Source: Periconia sp. R9002 (lineage: Eukaryota > Ascomycota > Dothideomycetes > Pleosporales > Periconiaceae). From it: DNA of 64,000 nt. Shown here piece after piece: positions 55,839-64,000 of the stretch (its first letter is position 1; every line of letters begins with the position of its first letter). Both the position numbers and the translations under genes were made by a program. The notes below the pieces were generated by a model. The model was not told where the DNA came from. It ran no database searches and saw only the letters and a program-made list of their open reading frames with translations. The stretch spans positions 124,001 to 188,000 of the forward strand of contig JAMAHW010000053.1 in assembly GCA_023627715.1 (NCBI GenBank), in the 5' to 3' direction.

Positions 55839-57795
55839 TAACCCTACACACTGATGGGATTGTAGAATTCGGCAACCTCAAGCATACCATCAAAGTCAGG
55901 AGGAAGTCTGTCGATTGGGTGATAAGACATCAGCACAACGCGCCGGTTGACTAAACGCCCGTAAGAGGAAATTATCGAAGGGCGATTAAGTGAAGAACGT
56001 TTCACGGTGTTGCATTACCTATATGGAGCTTTAGCTAGTGTCCAAAATTTCCCAGAAATAGATGTCCTTTTGAATGAGCTTAGCCCAAAACTGCTGCACA
56101 TAAAAGACTTTCATATCCTTGGTGGAATCATTGATTCCAAATCAACCGAGTCGGCAGTAAGCTCCGATAATCCCGCGAAAGTGAAAGTCAGACGCAAAGG
56201 ATCGTAGTCCATCAATTGAATCCACATACGGAAAGAAAAAGAAGAAAAAGCAAAAACTATTATTGCAAAGCCATCACTTCGCTCATCATTGAATCTTCCA
56301 GGCTGTAGACGTGCATACAAAATAAATTGTTTAACGCGTAGTGAAGAGGGTGAAGTAGCGTTAAATGTAAAAGAATCATTGTCGATCCATGGCGTTCCAA
56401 CAACGGATTCATGTGTATATGAAGTCAATTGGAGCATGTCACGATATTGACATACATATATATCATTGATGCATACGAGTTAAGAAGTTCGCATGAAGGT
56501 ATCGAATTGATATCTTTTGATGTGAAATGCTCATCCAGAACGAGACTCACGCCAAGGAAGGAAACTTTGCGATCACAGTAAGCACCCAAGACCACCCTGA
56601 CGTCAATTGGACCAAGAAGTCAGACTTTCTACAACGGTATGTCCGACCTACTCAACCAAGTCTCGCCCTTAATTTCACAGACTCGCGTGCCTACTCCGGC
56701 CCCAAACACTAATCTGTATTGGTCGATAGAAAGTGGGGACCAATTCGGACCGAAGGATCAATTACCGTGCTGCGGTCCACATGCAACTTTAACCATTGAT
56801 TTGGCCCCCTCGTAGTCTCTTCCTTCGCCCCAAGATGAATCGGGTTGAAATTTCCACACGGTTGCTTCTCCTACACCGAGCGCTTGTAAATGGGCATTGA
56901 TAGCTTTTGCCGATGCGATTGATGTCTCCGTTGGCTAGTTGTGCGCACATGAATGGAGACAAGAAAACAAATAACAAAGTTCAAATGGACTACTAAGTGG
57001 AATATTGAAGAATTTGGGGCGTCTAGGGCAATAATGCATAACTCTAAATCTTCGCCTCGCGATTTCGTCAACTGAAGCCCAGGATCGATCAACAATACGA
57101 TGTCGCACGATGCATGACAGCACTCTCAGCTGACTTCGCACATGCACATCATTTCATATCACGAATCTGTGGAGCAACACAAGTAGAAGTTCCGTCGGGT
57201 ATGTGAAGGATGATACTTTGGTTTTGTCTGTTCTCGTTCTTCGTGACCCGTTAGTGAGCATTGTCTTCCTGTTATACTCCTAGTCCACGTGGTAGACCGG
57301 ATGATAACGAAACCGTTGCCTGGTTTGGTAATTTTGTACTCCACTATGGGGGTTGCTAGACTGTGTCGTATATGTACTAAGCAACAGAAGTCCGTAGTGT
57401 GTGTTTTTTTAGGGCACGTATCCACTGGGTCTAAGCTTCGCAACATCCTACCCATGAGGACGGTGTCAGCCCCCAACACGCTTTAGGTGTACGGAGAGTT
57501 AATCCCTATTTTTTATGCTTATTTACAACTCCGACACAGAAATTCGCCAAGAGGAGGAGACTGGGGGAGTATGTACCTGCATATAGGCGTAGTCGGTGTT
57601 GCATATAATATATAATAGCCTCACGGTCGCACAGAAGATCTCCCAACCACAAAGCCACTTTCATTCATTCGTTTTTACACATCCTTTTTCGGTGCGCATA
57701 TTTCACATTCATTCTTTCATTTTCATTCACGATACTCCCTTCGTTTTACCGTATCTGGATACTACAGTCGTTACTCTGATTTAGCATTCGCAACC
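55839..57795. other. 2 kb intergenic with possible coding remnants
   Basis: On the minus strand, 55844-56014 and 56031-56141 read as short protein-like segments in different frames (see the separate entry). The remainder shows no gene. The last 200 bases are the promoter and pyrimidine-rich 5' region of the secreted-protein gene. Confidence 0.4.
55844..56141 (-). pseudogene. Possible remnant or unresolved exons of a minus-strand gene
   Basis: Segment 56141-56031 encodes 36 residues including KVFYVQQFWAKLIQKD and ends in TAA. Segment 56014-55844 encodes 56 residues including SYGRLVNRRVVLMSYHP and LPPDFDGMLEVAEFYNP, ending in TAG. The composition looks like real protein, but the two cannot be joined in one frame by an ordinary intron in the 17-bp gap. 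It may be a decayed gene or the end of a gene whose upstream exons I could not trace. Confidence 0.28.
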
Positions 57796-59697
57796 ATGCG
57801 TGCCGGCACACTCCTTGGGCTATACGCCGCAGGAGTCTCTGCCAGTGTTGTTTGCAAGCCTGGCACAGTTGAGAAGAAATTGGGTGGATCTGCTGTTATC
57901 GATGCTGCCAACAGTGTATGTGGCGCTCATCTCAACGATGCAGAGTTCCACCAGGAAAAGGTCCAGGACGGTGTTGTCCTATCCGTCACCCCAGTCGACG
58001 CTGGATCTAGCCCTTCGGCTGCAAAGTGTGTCGACCGTTTTACCGAGATCTTGAAGCAGTGCAACGGTGTTTCGGGTGGAACTATCCACGCCGATGGACG
58101 CTTGTACGAGGTCTACATCGATAGCTCTGCTTCTCCAGAGAAAAGAGCTTCGAAAGGAGGCAAGGGTGGCAAGGGTGGTAGCAGTGGTAGCGGTGGCAGC
58201 GGCGGCGGCAAGAATACGAAGACACAGGCACAGGCACCAGCAACGCAGGCACCAGCTACGCAGGCACAGCCAACCAAGGCACAGCCAACGAAGTCAGAGG
58301 CGGCACCTACCAAATCAAGCGCGATCGAAAAGCCATCCTCGTCCAGCCAGGCGAGCTCATCGAAAGTAGAGTCCACGTCTAAACCAGCCAGCTCTACCTC
58401 CGCGCCAGCAAGCTCTTCATCAAAGGTCGAATCCAGCAAGGCCAGCTCTTCCGCGGCTTCTGGCTCCGCTACTACAAAAGCACCATCGGGATCTGCCACC
58501 GGCACTGCCAGCGGCTCAGCAACTAAGTCGGGCGCCTCTTCAGCATCTGGTTCTGGAACTGCTAGCATTACTTCCGCGCCCTCTTCCTCAGCCACCTCCA
58601 AATCTAGCAGTGTTTCCTCCTCTGGAATCACCTCTTCCAGCTCCAGGAACTCTACTGCCTCCGCTACCTCCAAGGGCAGCATCACCAGTTCCGCCTCAAT
58701 CACCTCCTCTGCATCCAGGAACTCTACAGCTTCTGCTACTTCAAGCTCTGCTGCCCCGACGTCAACTGATGCGGATGTTTGCGCCTATACCCCTGGCAGG
58801 GGGAAGATTTCTGCCAGGGCTGCTTGCCAGGAAGACGAATGGTCAAGGATTGAGGCGCATGCCCTGGAGGACACATCTGATCTCGAATACGCGTGCAAAG
58901 CCAAGAGTGCCACGGGACGTAGCATCGAGGCCCTTGAGGCCCTCACTCGCGTGCAGAAACGATCCGGTGATAAATACGCACAGATGTGGGAACCATGGCA
59001 AGAGGTCCTCCAAAAGCTTGACGAGAACTTTGGAAAACTCTTGGGAGACAGGGCTGGAAAAGAGCAAATCACAATCATCTGGGCTGGTGGTATCTCCGGT
59101 ATTCGTCTCGGCTCCCGCGGAAAGAAGGGCAAGACTGGAGATATCGATTTCGCTTATCACACCGGGACATCCGACGAGCTTAAAGCAATGTTCAAGTCCG
59201 CTATCGAACTAACTCAGAAGGATTTCCCCACTACATTGGACCAAGATAAAATCCCCATCTCTAACTCATTGGAGTTCGGAGCCACCCAACAAAAGATTCA
59301 GATGTGGACCGATAAGGCCGACAAGAACGGCAATGTTGCTTTCCAAGGCAAGAACTTCAAGGCCGTTGATGGAGATTGGCTCCTCCAGGTATTTGGCAAG
59401 ATGACGCGCATGTGGAAGATGCGAGCGAAGCTTTCCAACCAGGATAAGAAGGCCAACAGGAAATACGGCCAGCACAAGCCTCGCGATGCGCAGGACGTGA
59501 AGGTTTTCTTCCAGCAGTGGAAAGCTCAACACCCTGGCGACTTGACCATGGCTGACTTGTTGGACATTGGAAAGGTTTGGGGTAGGAGTCAGGAGGAGGT
59601 GGAGAGCATGGTGAAGTCCACTATGGAGTTCGCCTCGCCTCAATTGACCGGTATTGATGCCACTCTCAAGAAGCTTGCTGAGGAGGGTAAATGTTAG
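57796..59697 (+). CDS. Secreted modular protein with nucleotidyltransferase-like C-terminus (633 aa)
   Basis: Single exon, ATG at 57796. A signal peptide (about 1-17) is followed by a small four-Cys domain (18-110; Cys at 20, 42, 78 and 89; GGTIHADGRLYEV), a dibasic KR at 116-117, then about 200 residues of Gly, Ser, Thr and Ala-rich linker with short repeats. A 300-residue C-terminal part has Cys at 329, 344, 367 and 633, with a second KR at 388-389. After it come WAGGISGIRLGSRG (429-442) and TGDIDF (447-452), then LLQVFGKMTRMWKMRAK (529-545) and KPRDAQDV (561-568). The GG-x(n)-DxD pattern, followed by a Lys/Arg helix and an RDxxD motif, recalls nucleotidyltransferases of the MNT/AbiEii kind. 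That assignment is inference. The dibasic sites suggest Kex2 cleavage into separate chains. The target, substrate and any role in interactions are unknown. Confidence 0.8.
   Translation: MRAGTLLGLYAAGVSASVVCKPGTVEKKLGGSAVIDAANSVCGAHLNDAEFHQEKVQDGVVLSVTPVDAGSSPSAAKCVDRFTEILKQCNGVSGGTIHADGRLYEVYIDSSASPEKRASKGGKGGKGGSSGSGGSGGGKNTKTQAQAPATQAPATQAQPTKAQPTKSEAAPTKSSAIEKPSSSSQASSSKVESTSKPASSTSAPASSSSKVESSKASSSAASGSATTKAPSGSATGTASGSATKSGASSASGSGTASITSAPSSSATSKSSSVSSSGITSSSSRNSTASATSKGSITSSASITSSASRNSTASATSSSAAPTSTDADVCAYTPGRGKISARAACQEDEWSRIEAHALEDTSDLEYACKAKSATGRSIEALEALTRVQKRSGDKYAQMWEPWQEVLQKLDENFGKLLGDRAGKEQITIIWAGGISGIRLGSRGKKGKTGDIDFAYHTGTSDELKAMFKSAIELTQKDFPTTLDQDKIPISNSLEFGATQQKIQMWTDKADKNGNVAFQGKNFKAVDGDWLLQVFGKMTRMWKMRAKLSNQDKKANRKYGQHKPRDAQDVKVFFQQWKAQHPGDLTMADLLDIGKVWGRSQEEVESMVKSTMEFASPQLTGIDATLKKLAEEGKC
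58141..58743 (+). repeat. Low-complexity linker with internal repeats
   Basis: It contains GGKG units, then TQAPA and AQPTK units, and a nine-residue RNSTASATS unit present twice (58645-58671 and 58717-58743). The Ser/Thr density suggests O-mannosylation. Confidence 0.75.
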
Positions 59698-60488
59698 TGA
59701 CGAGACAGACGATCTTGTTCATATCAAATTTTCGTTTCTTTTCGGGCTGCTTTGAACGATGCGGATGTGTAGACACCATCTGCTACAGAGCGGCATTTTA
59801 CCTTTATACGTTGTTTTTCACCTTTTATAGATGAATCATGTTTATATAGAGCCACTGTAATTGAAAAGGCATTGCACACGCATATACTCTTCGGTGTCCG
59901 TTTCTAACCCCTCAAGTGCTTATACTTCAACTGTTATTGATGCTATCGCGACAAAGTATTTGTGCACAAGAAACTGACTTGAAAACCCATTTACCAACAT
60001 TCTAGGATCCCCTTGTTGCTCTCTATTTTCGGTAGTCTCTAGTGGATACCTAAGTACCTATTCGCCCAGGTGTGGAAATATCCCCCACTTACAGCACTTA
60101 CTACTCCCCATACAAAGCCTCGAGGAGTTTTTTTCTGTTAATTTATAGTTCTATCAGGAGTTAGTAGAATACTAGGCAAATATTTCCGTCAAGTGCTTCT
60201 ACTGTTTTTTCCCTCTAATTTTGTTGCTTACGAATATGGAGTTTTGTTTTGTAGAGATACTGCAGGTGCTGTGTAATGTTTTGCGGATTTTGTGAGTGCG
60301 GATCTATTGACACCGGCGAGCCATTTTAATTCTAGTCCCGTACTTGATACTCAATTGAAATAGTCGGACGAAGATGAGTCAGACGCCAAGAGTTTGGCCG
60401 CATGGTATATATACCTATTATTGAACTGACTTAATTTTGTTACGCAACACATCAAAACAACACGTTTCACTGAAAACCCTCTTCGACC
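59698..60488. other. Intergenic region
   Basis: 790 bp, AT-rich, between two plus-strand genes. It carries the promoter of the F-box/ankyrin gene. No feature was recognised. Confidence 0.5.
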
Positions 60489-62177
60489 ATGTCGCTTGCG
60501 CGACTTCCAAACGAAATCCTTTTGCGAATTGCGGAATATCTGGAAGGAGACGAAATAGAAGGTTGGAAAGTATACGTGTACGCGTACGGGCCAACGAGTA
60601 GGACGAGGGCAACAGAGAGAGACCTCAATGCCTTTGCACAAACCAACCGCCGCCTCCATTCTTCATTGAATTCCTATCTTTACTGCCACGGTTTAAAACG
60701 CGGGTTCGGGCATGGAATGAGATGGGCTGCCAAAAAGGATCAAAAAGCAACAATTCAACTTTTCTTATCAGAACTACCAGACGGGACTTCCCCTACTCTC
60801 TACAAACAGGCCCCCATTGGAGCAACAAAAATCGGGTACGAAGAGGCAGTAAAAGTGCTACGTCAAGCCCTCGATACGGCAGCGCATCGAGGGCATGAAG
60901 AGATAGTAAAACTGCTACTTGACAAGGCCGCTAATATCGACGGCAAACTGCTGCTTGACGAGCCTGATAAGGGCGGATTTCTGAACTTGGCGTTTAGAAA
61001 GGCCACTTCTGGTGGGCACGTGTCGTTGATGAAATATTTACTTGATATGGGTGCGGACGTCAACTTCGTCTCTTCAGCCGGTGAAGCCGCCGGTGATCGA
61101 AGCGTGCTTCAGTTTACCTGTAGAGATGGTTCTCTCGATATTGTGAGAGTCCTACTCGAGAATGGCGCCGACATCAATGCACGACACAATTCTGCAAGCG
61201 ACGAAATGGGAGGTTTGCTCCTCGAGAACGCACTTTACATAGCTTCAGAGAAAGGCAGGGAACCGGTTGTGAAACTTCTATTGGAACGGGGTGCGAATGT
61301 CAACAATGACGACGACGAATTAGGTGCATATGGAAACGCACTCTGTGCTGCTGTGGAGAAGGGCCGCAAAGGGATCGCGGAGCTGTTGCTCGACCATGGG
61401 GCCGACGTTAACCAGGAAGGCAGGCTGTGGATGAGCCTAGACGATTCGTTCCACGAGAACACCGCACTCTGTGCTGCTTCTTGGAGAGGCGATGGGGACA
61501 TGGTGGAATTGCTACTTGAAAGAGGTGCAGATATCGAGGCGCAAGGTGCATGCGGCAATGCCCTCACACTGGCCGCAGGTGAAGGCCATGATCACATCGT
61601 AGAGATTTTACTCGCCTACGGCGCCGACATTAACGCGCAGGTCGATTCCCTGGATATTGGACAGCACGAATATTTCAAATTCGGGGCGTTGTATGCCGCT
61701 GCAATTACTTCTCGGGAGCCTCGGGAGCAGACATTGAAACTGCTGCTCCAGCACGAAGGCATTGATGTCAATATCCGCGGTGGACATCACGGCTATGCAC
61801 TCCAGGCCGCCGTAGCTGTAAACGAGGCACCAATGGTTCAACTCTTGCTCGACCACGGCGCCGACGTCAATGCGCAAGGTGGATGGTATGGCACAGCACT
61901 CCGAGCTGCCGTGGAGCAGGGTAGTGTTCGGGTAGTTGAGATGCTACTAAAGCAAAAGGATATCGACGTTAACGTGCGCCGCAACCAGTACGGAGAAGAC
62001 AACTCGCTTATAGCAGCCGCCGAAAAGGGGTACACGGATATAGTAAGGCTACTGCTTGAGAAGGGTGCCGACACTGAATGGAGGGGATCGTACGGTACCG
62101 CACTCGAAGTGGCTGTGGAAAAGGGACATCACGAAGTGGCTGAGATGTTGCGAGAGCATGAGAAGAGAAAAACATGA
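60489..62177 (+). CDS. F-box / ankyrin-repeat protein (562 aa)
   Basis: Single exon. The N-terminus MSLARLPNEILLRIAEYL is an F-box-like motif that continues to DLNAFAQTNRRLHSSLNSYL (to about residue 66). From about residue 125 to the end there are roughly eleven ankyrin repeats, for example HRGHEEIVKLLLDKAANID, DGSLDIVRVLLENGADIN and KGRKGIAELLLDHGADVN, some with longer insertions. There is no signal peptide or membrane helix. F-box/ankyrin proteins are thought to act as SCF substrate receptors with ankyrin-based recognition. Such genes expand and vary among filamentous fungi, which fits this accessory neighbourhood. The substrate is unknown. Confidence 0.88.
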   Translation: MSLARLPNEILLRIAEYLEGDEIEGWKVYVYAYGPTSRTRATERDLNAFAQTNRRLHSSLNSYLYCHGLKRGFGHGMRWAAKKDQKATIQLFLSELPDGTSPTLYKQAPIGATKIGYEEAVKVLRQALDTAAHRGHEEIVKLLLDKAANIDGKLLLDEPDKGGFLNLAFRKATSGGHVSLMKYLLDMGADVNFVSSAGEAAGDRSVLQFTCRDGSLDIVRVLLENGADINARHNSASDEMGGLLLENALYIASEKGREPVVKLLLERGANVNNDDDELGAYGNALCAAVEKGRKGIAELLLDHGADVNQEGRLWMSLDDSFHENTALCAASWRGDGDMVELLLERGADIEAQGACGNALTLAAGEGHDHIVEILLAYGADINAQVDSLDIGQHEYFKFGALYAAAITSREPREQTLKLLLQHEGIDVNIRGGHHGYALQAAVAVNEAPMVQLLLDHGADVNAQGGWYGTALRAAVEQGSVRVVEMLLKQKDIDVNVRRNQYGEDNSLIAAAEKGYTDIVRLLLEKGADTEWRGSYGTALEVAVEKGHHEVAEMLREHEKRKT

Positions 62178-63035
62178 ACCTTGGGCTTCCTCAAAGTATC
62201 GAGGGCAGATTTTCAGTCTCTCTTGTTCAATTTATCCAAGACAATATCTCGCTTTCACGACATCATCATCATTATCTTACTATTCAAAGAAAAAAAAAAA
62301 TAAGAAACAAGAAACTCCAACGCTTACCTAGATAAAAAATACTCCAAAAACCCAGAAAAAAAAATCAAAAATCGAACATGAACGTTCCTCTACACCCATA
62401 ACAAGTGAGAGAATGTCAACTCTCTAATAACAGCATCACTCTCTGCAACATCAACCCCTCCCTCAAAACCAAAGCCACACAACACATACCCATCTAGCAT
62501 CCCTCTCCACCTACCTATCCACGTATCAAACGACACTCACCTACCAGACACAAAAAAAGGGCTGATACTAGATGGCCACAATTTTTTTAAAAAGGTAGAG
62601 GGGAGAGGTATTCCATCAACTACCGATTCAGTCATATGTAGGTTGACCAAGTTGAAATCATAGAGAAATGGATGGAAAGAAAAAGTACATGTATCTTGCA
62701 CCATCAGAGAGGAGGTTCCGAGGGACGCAATGGTGCATACATATATATGTGCGGTGTGTGGCTTTTATGTAGGCGTCAAAGATGGTGGTGGTAGTCAAAT
62801 GTAGATGGATACATTTCAAATGGATTCGATATTGTTGGATGAGAGATTTTGACACGCTGTAAAACGACGGAGCATACATGTATTCAACAACTATGCGGTC
62901 ACCAAGGAAAGACCAGCCAAATCACGATATTTGAAAAAAAGGATGAGGTAATCAATTCATATTCGAATAGAGAAGAGTCATACGTTCAGTGATATCCATT
63001 GCGTGAGAAGGAGAAAAAACAACAACAGGGGACAA
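62178..63035. other. Convergent intergenic region
   Basis: 860 bp with several A-rich runs (for example near 62288 and 62358) between two facing genes. No gene was recognised. Confidence 0.5.
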
Positions 63036-64000
63036 TTACTCGCGTCCAAGGACCCTCCTCTCGAAATCTTCGGTAAGTCTCGACGCATCAACGACCTCCA
63101 CGCCCTTCCCGAGCCCCACGAGGTCCGTCTTCTCCCACCACTTGTCGGCGTGGCCCGCGTGCTCCGACTTGTCTTTGGCGGCCGAGCTCTCATCGTCCGT
63201 GTCGACGAGGCCACCAAGCCCTGTGCCGTCGCTGCCGACGACCACGATGGTTTGGCCCACCCACTGACCGAGGTCCGCGATGTTGCGGCCGCTGGGGCCA
63301 CTGAGAGCGTCTACGACGTATACGAGATCAGGGGAAAGGTGGCGGAGCATGTGCACGTAGCCTGTGGGCGTGGTGAAGGGCATAACCATGGCAGGGTTCT
63401 CGACGAGACGGAGAGCTTGTGTGTGTAGGGTGTTCCAGAGGACGTTGTCTGAGCTGCGTGCTGAGAGTGCGGGGGTGTAGACGGTGCCTTCGGGCTGAGG
63501 ATCCACGGGCTGTAGCTCTTCGCCCGGTGTTTGTGCGGGTGTGGAGATGGCCGAGTAGGAAGAACCAAGGGAAGCGCCTCCGGTCCGGGAGTTTGGTCGC
63601 GAGCGAAGAGAGGGAGAGAAGACGAGGACGAAAAGTTTGGTTTTGGAGAAGTCTGTATCGGGGAGGTGGGACAGGACGGTCTGAAGTCATGTTAGGGGGA
63701 GACGTATTAACCTGAGACTCGACTTACCAGATTCTCGGAGTGGTAAGAGCCATCCGCTTCCTGTGGAATGTCCATGAGACTTTCGGCGGAGACAACGATG
63801 GCCACCGTCTTACGGCGTCCTGTGCTGCTTGGCCCAGCTTTGGCGCTTTCGGCGAAGCTCCTTGCCTGTGTATCAACGGCCGCCTGGCTCTGTTCACTCC
63901 TTGCCTCGACGTTGCGTCTCAAGTCGGCCTCCTCAGTCCACCTGTTGTGGTCGGCGTATGCGTCCTTGTCCTCCTCTCTGATACTCGCCAGCGCGGCACC
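63036..64000 (-). CDS. PEX22: Pex22-like peroxin (5' end outside window)
   Basis: Exon 63680-63036 (stop at 63036) and the 3' part of an upstream exon, 64000-63728, are joined over a 47-bp intron (GTAAGT donor, CTTCAG acceptor, phase 0). The frame is open to the right edge, so the start and any N-terminal membrane anchor lie outside. Visible segments are GRRKTVAIVVSAESL, TVLSHLPDTDFSKTKLFVLV, PAMVMPFTTPTGYVHMLRHL, SPDLVYVVDALSG, WVGQTIVVVG, and GLGKGVEVVDASRL. This is the order found in fungal Pex22-like proteins. Pex22 anchors the ubiquitin-conjugating enzyme Pex4 at the peroxisome membrane for Pex5 recycling. About 305 residues are present. Confidence 0.9.

Noticed and set aside
58113..58703. 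196-codon minus-strand open frame rich in Glu, Ala, Val and Leu
   Set aside because: It is the reverse of the Ser/Thr repeat linker of the secreted protein.

Overview
The window reads as nuclear DNA of a filamentous ascomycete (Pezizomycotina; a Dothideomycete would fit, but the sequence alone does not settle the class). The reasons are short GT-AG introns (44-134 bp, usually with CTRAC-type branch sites), about one gene per 3 kb, and fungal-type families: a UPC2-like Zn2Cys6 regulator, GH125, GH12, a PhoD phosphatase, Pex22-like and F-box proteins. All gene models below were built by reading exon joins by eye. No tRNA, rRNA, CRISPR array or transposon was recognised.

Left part (1-13.5 kb): a minus-strand CBM48-type protein runs off the left edge, followed by about 4.6 kb with no convincing gene. 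Then come a large uncharacterised fungal protein (plus), a secreted GH125 mannosidase (minus) divergent from a UPC2-like regulator (plus), and a small membrane protein (minus).

Middle housekeeping block (16.7-44.6 kb): a long F-box protein, ribosomal protein uL2 (six exons), APC4 of the anaphase-promoting complex, a NIPA-type magnesium transporter (eight exons), an acidic fungal protein divergent from delta-COP, a sulfotransferase-like P-loop protein, a small disordered protein, a PhoD alkaline phosphatase and a GH12 endoglucanase. Most are conserved and independently regulated. No biosynthetic cluster is evident.

Right accessory block (44.6-62.2 kb): sparser and more unusual. It holds an unrecognised gene that may be broken, a C2H2 regulator, a RelA/SpoT alarmone-synthetase-like protein divergent from a CorA-like membrane protein that lacks the GMN selectivity motif, short apparently coding remnants, a secreted three-part protein with two Kex2-type sites and a C-terminal segment resembling a nucleotidyltransferase, and an F-box/ankyrin protein. 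The window ends inside a Pex22-like peroxin gene (minus, 5' end outside).

The best candidate for something undescribed is the secreted protein at 57796-59697. The RelA/SpoT and CorA-like pair is the next most interesting.
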